DNA of 64,000 nucleotides from positions 1-64,000 of the forward strand of contig QQVE01000050.1 of NCBI GenBank assembly GCA_003389325.1, written 5' to 3'. Position numbers and translations under genes: made by a program. The stretch is from Planctomycetota bacterium (GTDB lineage Bacteria > Planctomycetota > Planctomycetia > Pirellulales > PALSA-1355). Shown here piece by piece: positions 18,475 through 27,558 of this stretch. The notes beneath the pieces are model-generated. The model was not told the DNA's origin and did no database searches. It was given only the letters and a program-made list of their open reading frames with translations. Positions within the stretch are counted from its first letter, which is position 1, and each line of letters starts with the position of its first letter.

Positions 18475-20256
18475 ATGGCTGTGCTGCTGCAAATCAAGGA
18501 CGCTCACAAACACTACGGCGACCAGGTGCTGCTGGACGGCGCCGAGGTCACGCTCACCGACGAGCACAAGACCGGCTTCATCGGACGCAACGGGGCGGGC
18601 AAGAGTACGCTGTGCCGTGTGATTCTCGGCGAGGAGGAGCTCGACGCCGGCCAGGTCATTCGCCACCCCAAGCTGCGGCTGGGCTACCTGCGACAGCACG
18701 ACCCGTTTCTGCCCGGCGAGACGGTGATCGACTTCTTGATGCGCGACAGCGGCCAGCCCGACTGGCGGTGCGGCGAGGTGGCGGGCCAGTTCGAGATCAA
18801 AGGGGCCTATCTCGAGGGGCCCGTCGCTCAACTTTCCGGCGGCTGGCAGACGCGCGTCAAGCTGGCGGCCTTGTTGCTGCACGATCCGAATCTGCTGGTG
18901 CTCGATGAGCCGACCAACTTTCTCGACCTGCGCACGCAGATCCTGCTGGAGCACTTTCTGCGTGAGTTTCGCGAGGCCTGCCTGATCGTCTCGCACGATC
19001 GGGCGTTTCTCGGCGCGACCTGCACACAGACGCTCGAGATCTCGCGCGGAAAGCTCACGCTCTTCCCAGGCAAGGTCGACGCCTTCCTCGAAAACCAGCG
19101 GGAACGACGCGAGCACGACCAGCGGGTGAATGCCGCCCTGGCGGCCAAGAAGAAGCAACTCGAAACGTTCATCGACAAGAACCGCGCTCGCGCCAGCACC
19201 GCATCGCGGGCCAAGAGCAAGGGCAAGCAGCTCGAGCGGATTGAGTTCATCGACGTCGCCGGCGACGAGCCGACCGCCGCCATTCGCGCGCCTGAAATTG
19301 AACCCCGTAAGGGCCCCGCCGTACGCTGCCGCGACTTGGCGATCGGCTACCCCGATTGCGAAGTGGCCCGCGGCATCGGCGTCGAGATCGAGCACGGGAC
19401 GCGGGCTGCCATCGTGGGCGACAACGGACAGGGCAAGACGACGTTCTTGCGTACCTTGGTCTCGTCGCTCGAGCCGCTGGCCGGCGAAGTACGCTGGGGC
19501 TATGGCTGCGAGATCGGCACCTACGCCCAGCACGTCTATACAAGCCTGCCGCAGAAGGACACGGTGCTCGACTACCTGGAATACGTCGCCGCCGAAGGCA
19601 CCAAGAACCAGACAATTCTCGACGTGGCCGGAGCGTTTCTATTTCGCGGCGATCACGTCAACAAGCGAATCGCCGTTCTTAGCGGCGGCGAGCGGGCTCG
19701 TGTCTGCCTGGCGGGGCTGCTGCTGGGCCCCTACAACGTGCTGGTGCTCGACGAGCCCGGCAACCATCTCGACGTCGAAACCGTTGAGGCCCTGGCCGAA
19801 GCGCTCACGAACTACAAGGGCACGGTCGTCTTTACGAGTCACGATCGCTACTTCGTCGGGCGGATGGCCACGGCCGTGGTCGAAGTGCGGGACGGCCGCG
19901 TTGTGAACTACCCGGGCAGCTACGAAGCGTACGTGTACGCTGTGAACAAAGAAATCGACGAGGGTGAGCGTGAACTTGCGGCCAAGAGCTCGCCGGGCAA
20001 GGCCAAGCCATCCCGCGGCGGTGGCAAGAAGAAGCCCCAGGCAGAACAACGCGAGCTGCGCAAGCGAATCGCTTCGCTGGAACGGACGATTGCTCGGCTC
20101 GACGAGCGCAAGCGCGAAGTCAACCAGCAACTCCTGCAGACCACCGACGCCGACGAGGCCATGCGACTGCACGAGGAGTTGACCACGATCACTTCCGAGC
20201 TCGAGCAGCACGAAGTGCAATGGTGCGAGCTGCAAGAGGCCGCGGAAGCCGAGTGA
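18475..20256 (+). CDS. ABC-F family ATP-binding protein (Uup-like)
   Basis: This 593-residue soluble protein has two ABC domains and no membrane segments, the hallmark of ABC-F proteins that act on ribosomes or, for Uup, around DNA and ribosomes. Domain 1 has Walker A GRNGAGKST, signature LSGGWQTRVKLA and Walker B LLVLDEPTNFLD. The linker (about 195-265) contains a basic segment KKKQLETFIDKNRARA as in ABC-F linkers. Domain 2 has GDNGQGKTT, LSGGERARVCLA and VLVLDEPGNHLD. A charged C-terminal coiled coil (about 515-590) resembles the Uup DNA-binding tail. Start is the ATG at 18475. It converges on the GT41 array with only 21 bases between stops. Confidence 0.93.
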   Translation: MAVLLQIKDAHKHYGDQVLLDGAEVTLTDEHKTGFIGRNGAGKSTLCRVILGEEELDAGQVIRHPKLRLGYLRQHDPFLPGETVIDFLMRDSGQPDWRCGEVAGQFEIKGAYLEGPVAQLSGGWQTRVKLAALLLHDPNLLVLDEPTNFLDLRTQILLEHFLREFREACLIVSHDRAFLGATCTQTLEISRGKLTLFPGKVDAFLENQRERREHDQRVNAALAAKKKQLETFIDKNRARASTASRAKSKGKQLERIEFIDVAGDEPTAAIRAPEIEPRKGPAVRCRDLAIGYPDCEVARGIGVEIEHGTRAAIVGDNGQGKTTFLRTLVSSLEPLAGEVRWGYGCEIGTYAQHVYTSLPQKDTVLDYLEYVAAEGTKNQTILDVAGAFLFRGDHVNKRIAVLSGGERARVCLAGLLLGPYNVLVLDEPGNHLDVETVEALAEALTNYKGTVVFTSHDRYFVGRMATAVVEVRDGRVVNYPGSYEAYVYAVNKEIDEGERELAAKSSPGKAKPSRGGGKKKPQAEQRELRKRIASLERTIARLDERKREVNQQLLQTTDADEAMRLHEELTTITSELEQHEVQWCELQEAAEAE

Positions 20257-20277
20257 CTAGGTCTCTCGAACGGCCCA

Positions 20278-22677
20278 TTACGCCGACGCGCTCCCGCCAG
20301 CGGAGTTGGTGGACTCGAGGTAATCGTGCCACATCCGCCGGTAGGCTGTTTCGAGGTTGCGCGTGAACGTGGCAAAGTCCAACAGTGGCGAGGTGGCCAT
20401 CCTCGGCCGCAGGTCGGCTCGCAACTTCGCAAGGCGGTCCCAATCGCTGGCCAGGTCGACGGCGATTTGCCGGTACTCGTCACGCGAGGTGGCGATCAAA
20501 TCGTCGAGGCCGAGCGTCTTGAGGCCGCTCGACCCGAAGCGCGAGACGTAGGTCCGGCCCAGGAGCGTCACCACGGGCACACCCTGCCACAGGCAGTCGC
20601 AGGTGGTCGTGTGTCCCTGGAACGGGAACGGATCCAACGCCACGTCGATGCCGGCGATCAGCTTGAGATACTCCGGACGCGGCAATCGGTTGATCAGTTC
20701 CAGCCGATCTTCCGTCACTCCATGTTCGGCAAACGTCGCGCACAGGTAACGCACGAGTAAAGCCTGCATGTCGGCTAGCACGACCAATCGCGATTCAGGC
20801 ACGCGCTTGAGGATCTCGGCCCAGGTGGCCAGCACCTCGGCTGTCACCTTGGCGAAGTTGTTAAACGACCCGAACGTGACATATCCGCGTTCGCGTGCCG
20901 GCAACGGCCCGACCGGCGGCGCGTCGGTATTGGGCTGGTAGCAGAAGAACGTCTGGGGCAACCGCTCCAGCCGCTCGCTGTGCAGATGGTCGGTCTGGCC
21001 GGGCGGATCGGCATAGGCGTCGGTCAGCCGATAGTCCATGGCCTGCATGCCCGTGGTGTTCTGATAGCCGATGTACGTGACCTGAATCGGGGCCGGCCTG
21101 CGGGCAAACACCGGCAGGCGGTTCTCGCCGATGTGACCGGTGAGGTCGACCAGAATGTCGATTCGGTCATCACGGATCCGGCGGGCGACTTGTTCGTGGG
21201 CCTGGCCGCGAATGCCGCGCCAGTGGTCAGCATTGCCTTGCAAGCGCCGCGTGACCTCGTCTTCGCTCGACACGTCGCTGTAGCAGAACACCTCGAACGC
21301 CTGATGGTCGTGCGAGGCCAGGATCGGCTCGGAGAAGAAGTTCACGGCGTGATCGCGAAAGTAGGGAGAGACGTAGCCCACCCGCAGGCGTCGATCCGGC
21401 GAACGATCGAGCGTGTGCGGCGGACTGGCGGCGGTGAGCGGATCGGCGTGCTTGGCCGCCCAGGCGCGATGCTCGTCGAATTGCATTTGCGGATCACAGG
21501 CGGGATTAAAGTTCAGGCAGTACAGATAGTTGCTGTGGTAGAGCGACGAGTCGGGGTTGATCTCCATTTCGCGGCGGTGGTGCTCAAGCGCCTCGTCGAT
21601 GTGGCCTTGCAGGTGCAGGGCGATCGCCAGGTTGCCGTGAGCGCCCGGTGTGTTGGGGGCCAATTCGATGGCACGGCGGCAATCGGCAATCGCCTCGTCG
21701 CGGCGCCCCTGCTCGTTGAGCATGCGAGCCTTGTTCAGATAGGCCTGAGCGTTGTTGGGGTCGATCTCGATCGCTTGATGGCAGGCGGCCAGGGCATCTT
21801 GAAGATTGCCCCGGGCGTAGTGCACGCCGGCGATGCCGAACTTAGCCGGCAGAAAGCGTGGGTTGGCCGCCGCAGCCCGTTCGAACAGCGCCGCCGCTTC
21901 GTCCAGACCGCCCAGCTTCAGGAGCATAGCGCCAAGGTTGTTGCAGGCGACTGCGTCGTGTGGGGCGATCCGTACGGCTTCGCGATACGCGGCCAGCGCT
22001 TCGTCCGTGCGGCCCTGTAGCTCGAATGCCGATCCGAGGTTCGTCAGCGCGGCCGAGTTGGCCGGATCGGTTTGCAGGGCGGCGCGGAAATGATTGACGG
22101 CCTCGTCCAGCGCCTGGCGATGTTTGCAGATCGAGCCGAAGTTCGTATGCGCGGGCACGTGGTCCGGGTTCCTCGCCAACGCCCGCTCATAGCAGCCGGC
22201 CGCCTGGTCGATGTCGCCCAGGGCATGCCATACGCTTCCCACGTCGAAATGCGCATCGGCCGAATCGGGCTGGGCTTGGGCGACGCGACCGTAGGCTTCG
22301 GCGGCCTCGGGCAGCCTCCCCTGCTCTTGCAGCAGGTTGCCGAGCATCGTGTACACCTGCGTCAGCTTAGGGTCGAGCTCAACCGCCTTGCGAAACGACT
22401 GCTCCGCTTCGGCCGGACGGCGGAGCTGCCGATAGCAGGCGCCGAGGTTCGCGTGATACGCCGCCTGACGCGGGTCGGTGCTGGCCGCTGCGGACAGTAG
22501 CTCGAGTGCCACATCGAAGCGGCCCACGTCCATCGCCAACGCGCCCATCTGATGCAGCGCGAACGCATTGCGAGGTTCGAGGGCCAACACGCGCCGGTAG
22601 CCTTGCTCGGCTTCGGCCAGCCGCCCCGCTGAATAGTGGGCCGTGGCCGCGTTCAGCATCTCGCGAATCGTGCTCAT
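20278..22677 (-). CDS. TPR / GT41 (SPINDLY/OGT-like) glycosyltransferase, array gene 4
   Basis: This 799-residue protein begins with about eleven TPR units (residues 1-390, for example HYSAGRLAEAEQGYRRVLAL) and ends in a GT41 domain (about 405-799), the family of O-GlcNAc transferase and SPINDLY. Motifs are RVGYVSPYFRDHAVNFFSEP with H443, VTYIGYQNTTGMQAMDYRLT, FGSFNNFAKVT with K610, and GHTTTCDCLWQGVPVVTL. By remembered alignment, H443 and K610 correspond to human OGT H498 and K842. The predicted role is transfer of a sugar from a nucleotide sugar to Ser/Thr of proteins bound by the TPR groove; donor and targets are unknown. Its ATG overlaps the upstream stop by ATGA (22674-22677). Confidence 0.92.
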   Translation of the reverse strand: MSTIREMLNAATAHYSAGRLAEAEQGYRRVLALEPRNAFALHQMGALAMDVGRFDVALELLSAAASTDPRQAAYHANLGACYRQLRRPAEAEQSFRKAVELDPKLTQVYTMLGNLLQEQGRLPEAAEAYGRVAQAQPDSADAHFDVGSVWHALGDIDQAAGCYERALARNPDHVPAHTNFGSICKHRQALDEAVNHFRAALQTDPANSAALTNLGSAFELQGRTDEALAAYREAVRIAPHDAVACNNLGAMLLKLGGLDEAAALFERAAAANPRFLPAKFGIAGVHYARGNLQDALAACHQAIEIDPNNAQAYLNKARMLNEQGRRDEAIADCRRAIELAPNTPGAHGNLAIALHLQGHIDEALEHHRREMEINPDSSLYHSNYLYCLNFNPACDPQMQFDEHRAWAAKHADPLTAASPPHTLDRSPDRRLRVGYVSPYFRDHAVNFFSEPILASHDHQAFEVFCYSDVSSEDEVTRRLQGNADHWRGIRGQAHEQVARRIRDDRIDILVDLTGHIGENRLPVFARRPAPIQVTYIGYQNTTGMQAMDYRLTDAYADPPGQTDHLHSERLERLPQTFFCYQPNTDAPPVGPLPARERGYVTFGSFNNFAKVTAEVLATWAEILKRVPESRLVVLADMQALLVRYLCATFAEHGVTEDRLELINRLPRPEYLKLIAGIDVALDPFPFQGHTTTCDCLWQGVPVVTLLGRTYVSRFGSSGLKTLGLDDLIATSRDEYRQIAVDLASDWDRLAKLRADLRPRMATSPLLDFATFTRNLETAYRRMWHDYLESTNSAGGSASA

Positions 22678-25175
22678 GGCGCATCAGCGTTGGTAGCTGG
22701 AGATTGCTGCTGGAGCCAGTCCTCCCACATGCCGCGATAGGTCTCCTCCAGGTTGGCCGTGAATCCGCGAAAATCGCACAGCGGCGAAGCGGCCATCCGG
22801 TCGCGCAGCGTGGCCCGATATTCCGCCAACCGCGGCAGGTCGCCCGCCAGCGTCGCGGCGCACTCGCGGTATTCGTCCGCAGAATGCGTGATCAGTTCGT
22901 CGAGCCCGAGAGTCTTGAGCCCACTGCCGCCGAACCGCGAGACATACGTTTCGCCCGACAGCGTCACGACCGGAACTCCCTGCCACAGACAATCGCAGGT
23001 GGTCGTGTGCCCGTTGAAGGGAATCGGGTCCAGGGCGAGATCCATCCGCTTGATCAGCTCGAGGTACTCCGGCCGCGGCAGGCGATTCACCAGTTCGATT
23101 CGCTCCGGCGCGATGTCGCGGGCGGAAAAAGTCTGGTTGAGGCGCGCCCGCAACGATTCGGTCATGTCGCCGCGAACGATCAAACGCGACTGGGGAACGC
23201 GCAGCAGGATGTCGGCCCAAACTTCGAGCACTTGCGGCGTGATCTTGGTGAACGCGTTGACCGAACCGAACGTCACGTGGCCGTTGGCCGCGGCCGGCAG
23301 CGGGCCCACCTCGGGGGCGTACGACGACGGCTGGTAGCAGAAGAACGTCGTTGGCAGCCGCGCGAGCTTCTCGGTGTGCAATGCGTCGGTTTGGCCGGGC
23401 GGGTCGGCGTAGGCGTCGGTCAGACGGTAGTCCATCGCCGCCATGCCCGTGGTGTTCTGATAGCCGATGTAGGTCACCTGCACCGGCGCCGGCTTGCGGG
23501 CGAACACCAGCATTCGCTTGCCGCCGCTGATGTGGCCGGTCAGGTCGACGAGGATGTCGATCGCGTCGGATTGGATTTGCTCGCAGACCTCGACATCACT
23601 GTGTCCCAAAATCGGACGCCAGTGGTCGGCGTAGCCGCGCAGCCGGGCGCTGGTCTCGTCCTCGGGGTCGGTGTCGGAGTAGCAGAAGACTTCAAAGGCC
23701 GCGTGATCGTGCGAGGCAAGAATCGGCTCGGTGAAGAAGTTGACCGCGTGATCGCGAAAGTGCGGCGACACGTAGCCGATACGAAGCCGCCGTCCCGGCG
23801 TGCGATCGTTGGTATGGGGAGCGGACTGAGCCGTGAGCGGATCGGCGTGTCGGCGTCCCCAGGCCAGGTGCTCGTCGAAGACGGCCTGCGGCGCGTAGCC
23901 GGGATGGTAGTTGAGGATGTAGAGCAAATTGCTGTGCGGACCCGATTCGTCGGGCGCGATCTGAACGGCACGGCGGTGGTATTCGATCGCCTCGTCCAAC
24001 AAGCCGATCGATTGCGTGGACACTGCCAGGTTGCTGTAGGCGACGGCAAAGTCGGGCCGCAACTCGATCGCCTTGCGGCAGGCGGCAATCGCCTCGTCGT
24101 GCCGGCCTTCACCGGTCCAGGCCACGCACAGGTTGTTGTAGGCCTCGGGGCTGCGGGGATTGAGCCGAATCGCTTCCTGACAGCAACGGATGGCCTCCGT
24201 AGCGCGCCCCTGCGTTTGCAGCAGATACCCCAGGCTCAAGTGTGACTCGGCATGCGTGGGATCCAGCCGAATGGCGTCCTGGTAGCAGGCCATCGCATCA
24301 GCGATTTGCCCGAGCTTCTGTAGCGACATGCCCAGGCCGTAACGTGCCAGGACCGCGTTCGCATCGATCTCAAGCGCTGCTCGAAAGTGATCCGCCGCCT
24401 CCGCGTATCGTTTTCCGATCTCGGCCACCCAGCCCAGGTTGACGTGAGCCGCCAGAAAACGCGGATTGCGGCGGATTGCCTCGCGGTAGTGGCGTCCCGC
24501 CTCCTCCAGATGGCCCTGCGCCTTGAGCACCGTACCGAGGTTGTTGTGCGATTCGACGTGATTCGGATCCTGGGCCAGCGCCGCCCGATAGCCGGCTGCC
24601 GCCTCGTCGAACCTCTCCTGACTTTGCAGTGTGCTGGCCAGATTGAACTGGGCCTCGGTCGTGTTTTCGCTGTGCAGCACGCGACGGAAGCACGTCTCGG
24701 CCTCGGCGAACTTGTTCTGCTCGTCGAGCACGTGCCCCAGCCTGGCACGGGTGCGAGTATCCTCGGGCTGAAGGCGCAGCGCTTCGCGCAGAGCGGCGGC
24801 CGCTTCGTCGAGCTTGCCTTCTTCGTGTCGCAGGATGCCGAGCACAGCGTGTACCTGGGCAAGCTTCGGCTGCAGCTTAAGCGCTTTTTGGTAGCACTCG
24901 GCGGCTTCGGCGCGACGTCCCGAATGGCGATAGGCTTCTCCGAGGTTGGCGTGGAAGGCCGGCTGCATGCGGTCGCTGCGGATGGCCCGGGATATAAGAT
25001 CTACTGCCGTATCGAACTGCCGGGCCTGCATGGCCAGCATGCCCAACTGGTGCAGTGCCTGGGCATGTCCGGGGTCGGCGGCGAGCACGCGGCGATAGAC
25101 CTGCTCGGCTTCGGCCAGTCGGCCGGCCTGGTGCAGGCGCGTGCCCTGGATCATGGCTTCGTCAAGAGTGCTCAT
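22674..25175 (-). CDS. TPR / GT41 (SPINDLY/OGT-like) glycosyltransferase, array gene 3
   Basis: The 833-residue product has the longest TPR array of the four (about residues 1-420, at least eleven units with the EAxxxYxxALxxxPxxxxA pattern) and a GT41 domain (about 435-833). Active-site candidates are H476 in FRDHAVNFFTEP and K644 in VNAFTKITPQVL; PFNGHTTTCDCLWQG and VSRFGGSGLKTLGLDELI follow. I chose the ATG at 25175 (MSTLDEAM), which matches the MSTI start of array gene 4; an ATG at 25202 is also in frame. The C-terminal domain is very close to that of gene 4, including LTDAYADPPGQTD, so these two look like the most recent duplicates. Confidence 0.92.
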   Translation of the reverse strand: MSTLDEAMIQGTRLHQAGRLAEAEQVYRRVLAADPGHAQALHQLGMLAMQARQFDTAVDLISRAIRSDRMQPAFHANLGEAYRHSGRRAEAAECYQKALKLQPKLAQVHAVLGILRHEEGKLDEAAAALREALRLQPEDTRTRARLGHVLDEQNKFAEAETCFRRVLHSENTTEAQFNLASTLQSQERFDEAAAGYRAALAQDPNHVESHNNLGTVLKAQGHLEEAGRHYREAIRRNPRFLAAHVNLGWVAEIGKRYAEAADHFRAALEIDANAVLARYGLGMSLQKLGQIADAMACYQDAIRLDPTHAESHLSLGYLLQTQGRATEAIRCCQEAIRLNPRSPEAYNNLCVAWTGEGRHDEAIAACRKAIELRPDFAVAYSNLAVSTQSIGLLDEAIEYHRRAVQIAPDESGPHSNLLYILNYHPGYAPQAVFDEHLAWGRRHADPLTAQSAPHTNDRTPGRRLRIGYVSPHFRDHAVNFFTEPILASHDHAAFEVFCYSDTDPEDETSARLRGYADHWRPILGHSDVEVCEQIQSDAIDILVDLTGHISGGKRMLVFARKPAPVQVTYIGYQNTTGMAAMDYRLTDAYADPPGQTDALHTEKLARLPTTFFCYQPSSYAPEVGPLPAAANGHVTFGSVNAFTKITPQVLEVWADILLRVPQSRLIVRGDMTESLRARLNQTFSARDIAPERIELVNRLPRPEYLELIKRMDLALDPIPFNGHTTTCDCLWQGVPVVTLSGETYVSRFGGSGLKTLGLDELITHSADEYRECAATLAGDLPRLAEYRATLRDRMAASPLCDFRGFTANLEETYRGMWEDWLQQQSPATNADAP

Positions 25176-25253
25176 CGTTTCATTCTCGCCACTGAATAGC
25201 AACGTGGCAACTCGCGCGAACTCACGGCCCGGCCGCCGCGCCGGTGCATGCGC

Positions 25254-27530
25254 TCAGTCCGACGACGAGGAACACCACGCTTGCCACATTTCGCGGTAGG
25301 CCGCCTCCAGATTGCGCGTGAAGCCGCCGGCATCCAGGATCGGCGAGGCGGCCATTCGCTCTCGCAAGCCGGCGCGCAACTCGGCCAACCGCGATAGGTC
25401 GCTTGCCAGGTGCGCGGCCGTCTCGACGTACTGCTGGGGCGTCGTGGCGATCCATTCCTGTAGGTCGAGGTTCACTAGCGCCGACGAGCCAAATCGTGAT
25501 ACGTACGTCTTGCCGGCTAGCATCACGACCGGCACGCCCTGCCACAGGCAGTCGCAAGTCGTCGTATGCCCGTTGAACGGAAAGGCATCGAGCGCCACGT
25601 CGACGGTGGAAATCAACGCCAGGTATTCGGCATGCGGCCTGCGCGACGCAAGCTCGACGCGGTCGGCAGCGATGCCATGCCGCGCCAACGCGTCGCGCAC
25701 GTGGGCCGCAAGCCACGGCGTCGCGTGGGCCAGGAACACCAGCCGCGACCCGGGCACGGCTCGCAATAGTTCCGCCCAAGTGGCCAGGACCTCCGGCGTG
25801 ATCTTCGAAACGTGATTGAACGAACCGAACGTGATGTGTCCGCGGCTGGCGGCCGGCAGCGAACTCACCGGTGGCGCTTCTGCGTCGGGCTGATAGCAGA
25901 AGAAAGACCGCGGCAGCCGCACGAGTCGTTCGGTGTAGTAGCGGTCGGTCGTGCCGGGCGGGTCGCTCCAGGCGTCGGTCAACCGATAGTCCATGGCCAC
26001 CATGCCCGTGGTGTTTTGATAGCCGATGTAGGTCACTTGCACCGGCGCGGGCTTGCGAGCAAATACCAGCAGCCGGTTTCCGCGAATATGACCGGCCAGG
26101 TCGACCAGCACGTCGATCCTATCGTCGACGATCTGCTTGCAAGCCTGCTGGTCGTCAAGCCCGAGGAGGTCGCGCCAGTGATCTGCGCATGCTTGAAACC
26201 GCCTGGTGGTCTCGTCGGCCACTTCCACCCCGGAATAGCAGAATACTTCGCACACCTCGTGGTCGTGTGCGGCCAGCATCGGCTCGACGAACGCCGCCAC
26301 GGCATGGCTGCGAAAGTGGCCTGAGACGTAACCCACCCGAAGCCGCCGATCGGGCGTGCGATCGTTCGGGTGCGCTGGCGGTTTCGCCGTCAGCGGATCG
26401 GCATGCCGGCGCCCCCAGGCGCGATGCTCGTTGAAGATCGCCTCGGCGTCGTAGCCTGGATGATAGTTGAGCGCATACACCAGGTTGCTGTGTTGCCGAT
26501 AGTCGTCGGGAGCGACCTGCAGTCCCGTACGGTAGGCCTCGATGGCCTCATCGAGTTGGCCGCGTGACTGCAAGCACATACCCAGATTACAGTAAGCCTG
26601 CGGCAACTGAGCGTTGAGGCCGATGGCCCGCTGGGCAACTTCGATTGCCTCGTCGACCTCACCCATGGTCTCGAGCGAGCCGGCCAGATTGCTGTAGGCT
26701 TCGGCGACTTGGGGGGCCCGCTTAATCACCTCGCGATACGCGGCCACGGCCTCGCGATGGCGATTCAAGTCGGAGAGCACAACGGCCAGGTTGTTGTACG
26801 CCGAGACCGAGGCCGGATCGATCTCGATCGCCCGGCGGTAGTGCGATTCCGCCTGGTTCAGGCGGTTCAGGGCGCGCAGCACGATTCCGAGGTTGTTGTG
26901 CGCCTGCGCGTTGTTTGGATCGTGCGCGAGCGCCTGCTCGAAGGCCGCGCGGGCCTCTTCGAAGTGGCCCGCCGATTGAAGCACGGTGCCGAGGTTGAAT
27001 TGCGCGCTAGGGTCGTTCGGGGCTAGGCGTGCCGCCTGCCGAAATTGATCCAGGGCCTCGGTCTGCTTTCCCTGGTCAAACAGGGCACGCCCCAGGTTGG
27101 CCCGTGCCTGAGTGTCCTGTGGAGAAAGTCGCACGACCTGCGAGAAGCACTGCTCGGCATCGGTCAACCGGCCTTGTCCGTAGCGCATGATGCCCATGTG
27201 CGTGTGTGCAGCCGCCAAGCTGGGGTCCAGAGCAATCGCTTGCGAAAACGCGGCAGCCGCCTCCTCGGGCTTGCCCCAGCGGGCATAGGCCTCGCCCAGG
27301 CTCAACTGCCAGGGGGCCTGCGTTGGATGGAGTGCCACCGCGCGAGTGAGCAGCGCCACGGCCGCTTCGTATTGCCCGGCCTGCGCGCCCAGCCGGCCCA
27401 GAAGGTACAGCGCTTGCGCGTTGTCGGGCTCGACCTGGAGGACCTTACGATAAATCGCCTCGGCCTCGGAGAACTTTCCGGCTTGATGCCGCTCAAGGCC
27501 CATGGCCAAGGCTTCCGCAACGCTTACCAC
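25254..27530 (-). CDS. TPR / GT41 (SPINDLY/OGT-like) glycosyltransferase, array gene 2
   Basis: A 758-residue protein with about ten TPR units (1-345) and a GT41 domain (about 370-758). H409 in FRSHAVAAFVEP and K576 in FNHVSKITPEVL take the catalytic positions, and VTYIGYQNTTGMVAMDYRLT and PFNGHTTTCDCLWQGVPVV are intact. GTG at 27530 is preceded by GGAGGA at a good distance and starts a helix like those of the sister genes (SVAEALAMGLERHQAGKFSE). An in-frame start at 27635 would overlap the upstream gene and add a tail that does not look like TPR. It begins 28 bases after array gene 1 ends. Confidence 0.9.
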   Translation of the reverse strand: MVSVAEALAMGLERHQAGKFSEAEAIYRKVLQVEPDNAQALYLLGRLGAQAGQYEAAVALLTRAVALHPTQAPWQLSLGEAYARWGKPEEAAAAFSQAIALDPSLAAAHTHMGIMRYGQGRLTDAEQCFSQVVRLSPQDTQARANLGRALFDQGKQTEALDQFRQAARLAPNDPSAQFNLGTVLQSAGHFEEARAAFEQALAHDPNNAQAHNNLGIVLRALNRLNQAESHYRRAIEIDPASVSAYNNLAVVLSDLNRHREAVAAYREVIKRAPQVAEAYSNLAGSLETMGEVDEAIEVAQRAIGLNAQLPQAYCNLGMCLQSRGQLDEAIEAYRTGLQVAPDDYRQHSNLVYALNYHPGYDAEAIFNEHRAWGRRHADPLTAKPPAHPNDRTPDRRLRVGYVSGHFRSHAVAAFVEPMLAAHDHEVCEVFCYSGVEVADETTRRFQACADHWRDLLGLDDQQACKQIVDDRIDVLVDLAGHIRGNRLLVFARKPAPVQVTYIGYQNTTGMVAMDYRLTDAWSDPPGTTDRYYTERLVRLPRSFFCYQPDAEAPPVSSLPAASRGHITFGSFNHVSKITPEVLATWAELLRAVPGSRLVFLAHATPWLAAHVRDALARHGIAADRVELASRRPHAEYLALISTVDVALDAFPFNGHTTTCDCLWQGVPVVMLAGKTYVSRFGSSALVNLDLQEWIATTPQQYVETAAHLASDLSRLAELRAGLRERMAASPILDAGGFTRNLEAAYREMWQAWCSSSSD

Positions 27531-27558
27531 GGAAAGATATCCTCCAGACGGTTCCAGT

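Noticed and set aside
22506..24245. 579-codon frame antisense to GT41 array genes 3 and 4
   Set aside because: It runs across two genes, has no ribosome site, and its composition reflects the opposite strand.
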